A stretch of DNA of 19,565 nt from Isohypsibius dastychi (Eukaryota > Tardigrada > Eutardigrada > Parachela > Isohypsibiidae): positions 1 to 19,565 of the forward strand of contig JAQIWT010000473.1 in NCBI GenBank assembly GCA_034696485.1, in the 5' to 3' direction. The position numbers and the translations under genes were made by a program. Below the pieces are notes generated by a model. That model ran no database searches and had not been told where the DNA came from. It saw only the letters and a list, made by a program, of their open reading frames with translations. Every line of letters begins with the position of its first letter. Position 1 is the first letter of the stretch. Positions 19,554 to 19,565 of this stretch are shown here, in pieces.

Positions 19554-19565
19554 AGCGGAACCGCT

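Noticed and set aside
1-19565. CRISPR arrays, prokaryotic operons or phage-like genes
   Set aside because: None was found. Spliced animal genes occupy the window and no regularly spaced direct repeats occur.

Overview
The window is animal nuclear DNA: compact genes with many small GT–AG introns (about 55–600 bases), AATAAA poly(A) signals and gaps of roughly 1–2 kb. The first 10 kb is the 3' part of a beta-spectrin gene on the + strand. Its protein resembles the 17-repeat beta-spectrins of animals rather than the giant beta-heavy form. Small introns plus secreted Gly/Tyr-rich and leucine-rich-repeat-like proteins suggest an ecdysozoan invertebrate. A tardigrade is my best guess, but that is inference and no marker here settles it.

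Layout. (1) 1–10183: beta-spectrin, 26 exons joined in frame, about 2,100 residues. It runs from the end of the second calponin-homology domain through 16 spectrin repeats, the partial 17th repeat (tetramerisation site), a Gly/Ala/Ser-rich linker and a C-terminal PH domain ending in Trp-Lys-Lys-Lys. The start lies upstream of the window. (2) 10184–11635: 3' UTR with two poly(A) signal candidates, then the spacer before the next gene. (3) 11636–12532: a two-exon gene for a secreted protein with LRR-like features. (4) 12782–12925: a 144-base terminal-inverted-repeat element flanked by TA, like a Tc1/mariner-type MITE. (5) 13468–13954: a very small gene unit with TATA box, 78-residue secreted peptide and AATAAA. 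(6) 13993–14371: a foldback element of TTTCGTAG-type motifs in inverted arms. (7) 17333–14989 on the minus strand: a four-exon gene for a 615-residue secreted Gly/Tyr/Ser-rich protein. It carries repeated GTPV and TPVDP-VGVDEIDRA modules that I do not recognise from any named family. (8) 17334–19565: mostly featureless, with one possible secreted-protein exon near 19.1 kb and two small hairpins.

The genes do not look functionally linked. Spectrin is a housekeeping component of the membrane skeleton, while the three downstream genes all encode secreted products. The Gly-rich protein is the strongest candidate for something undescribed. The two inverted-repeat elements show that the stretch between 12.5 and 14.4 kb has taken insertions.
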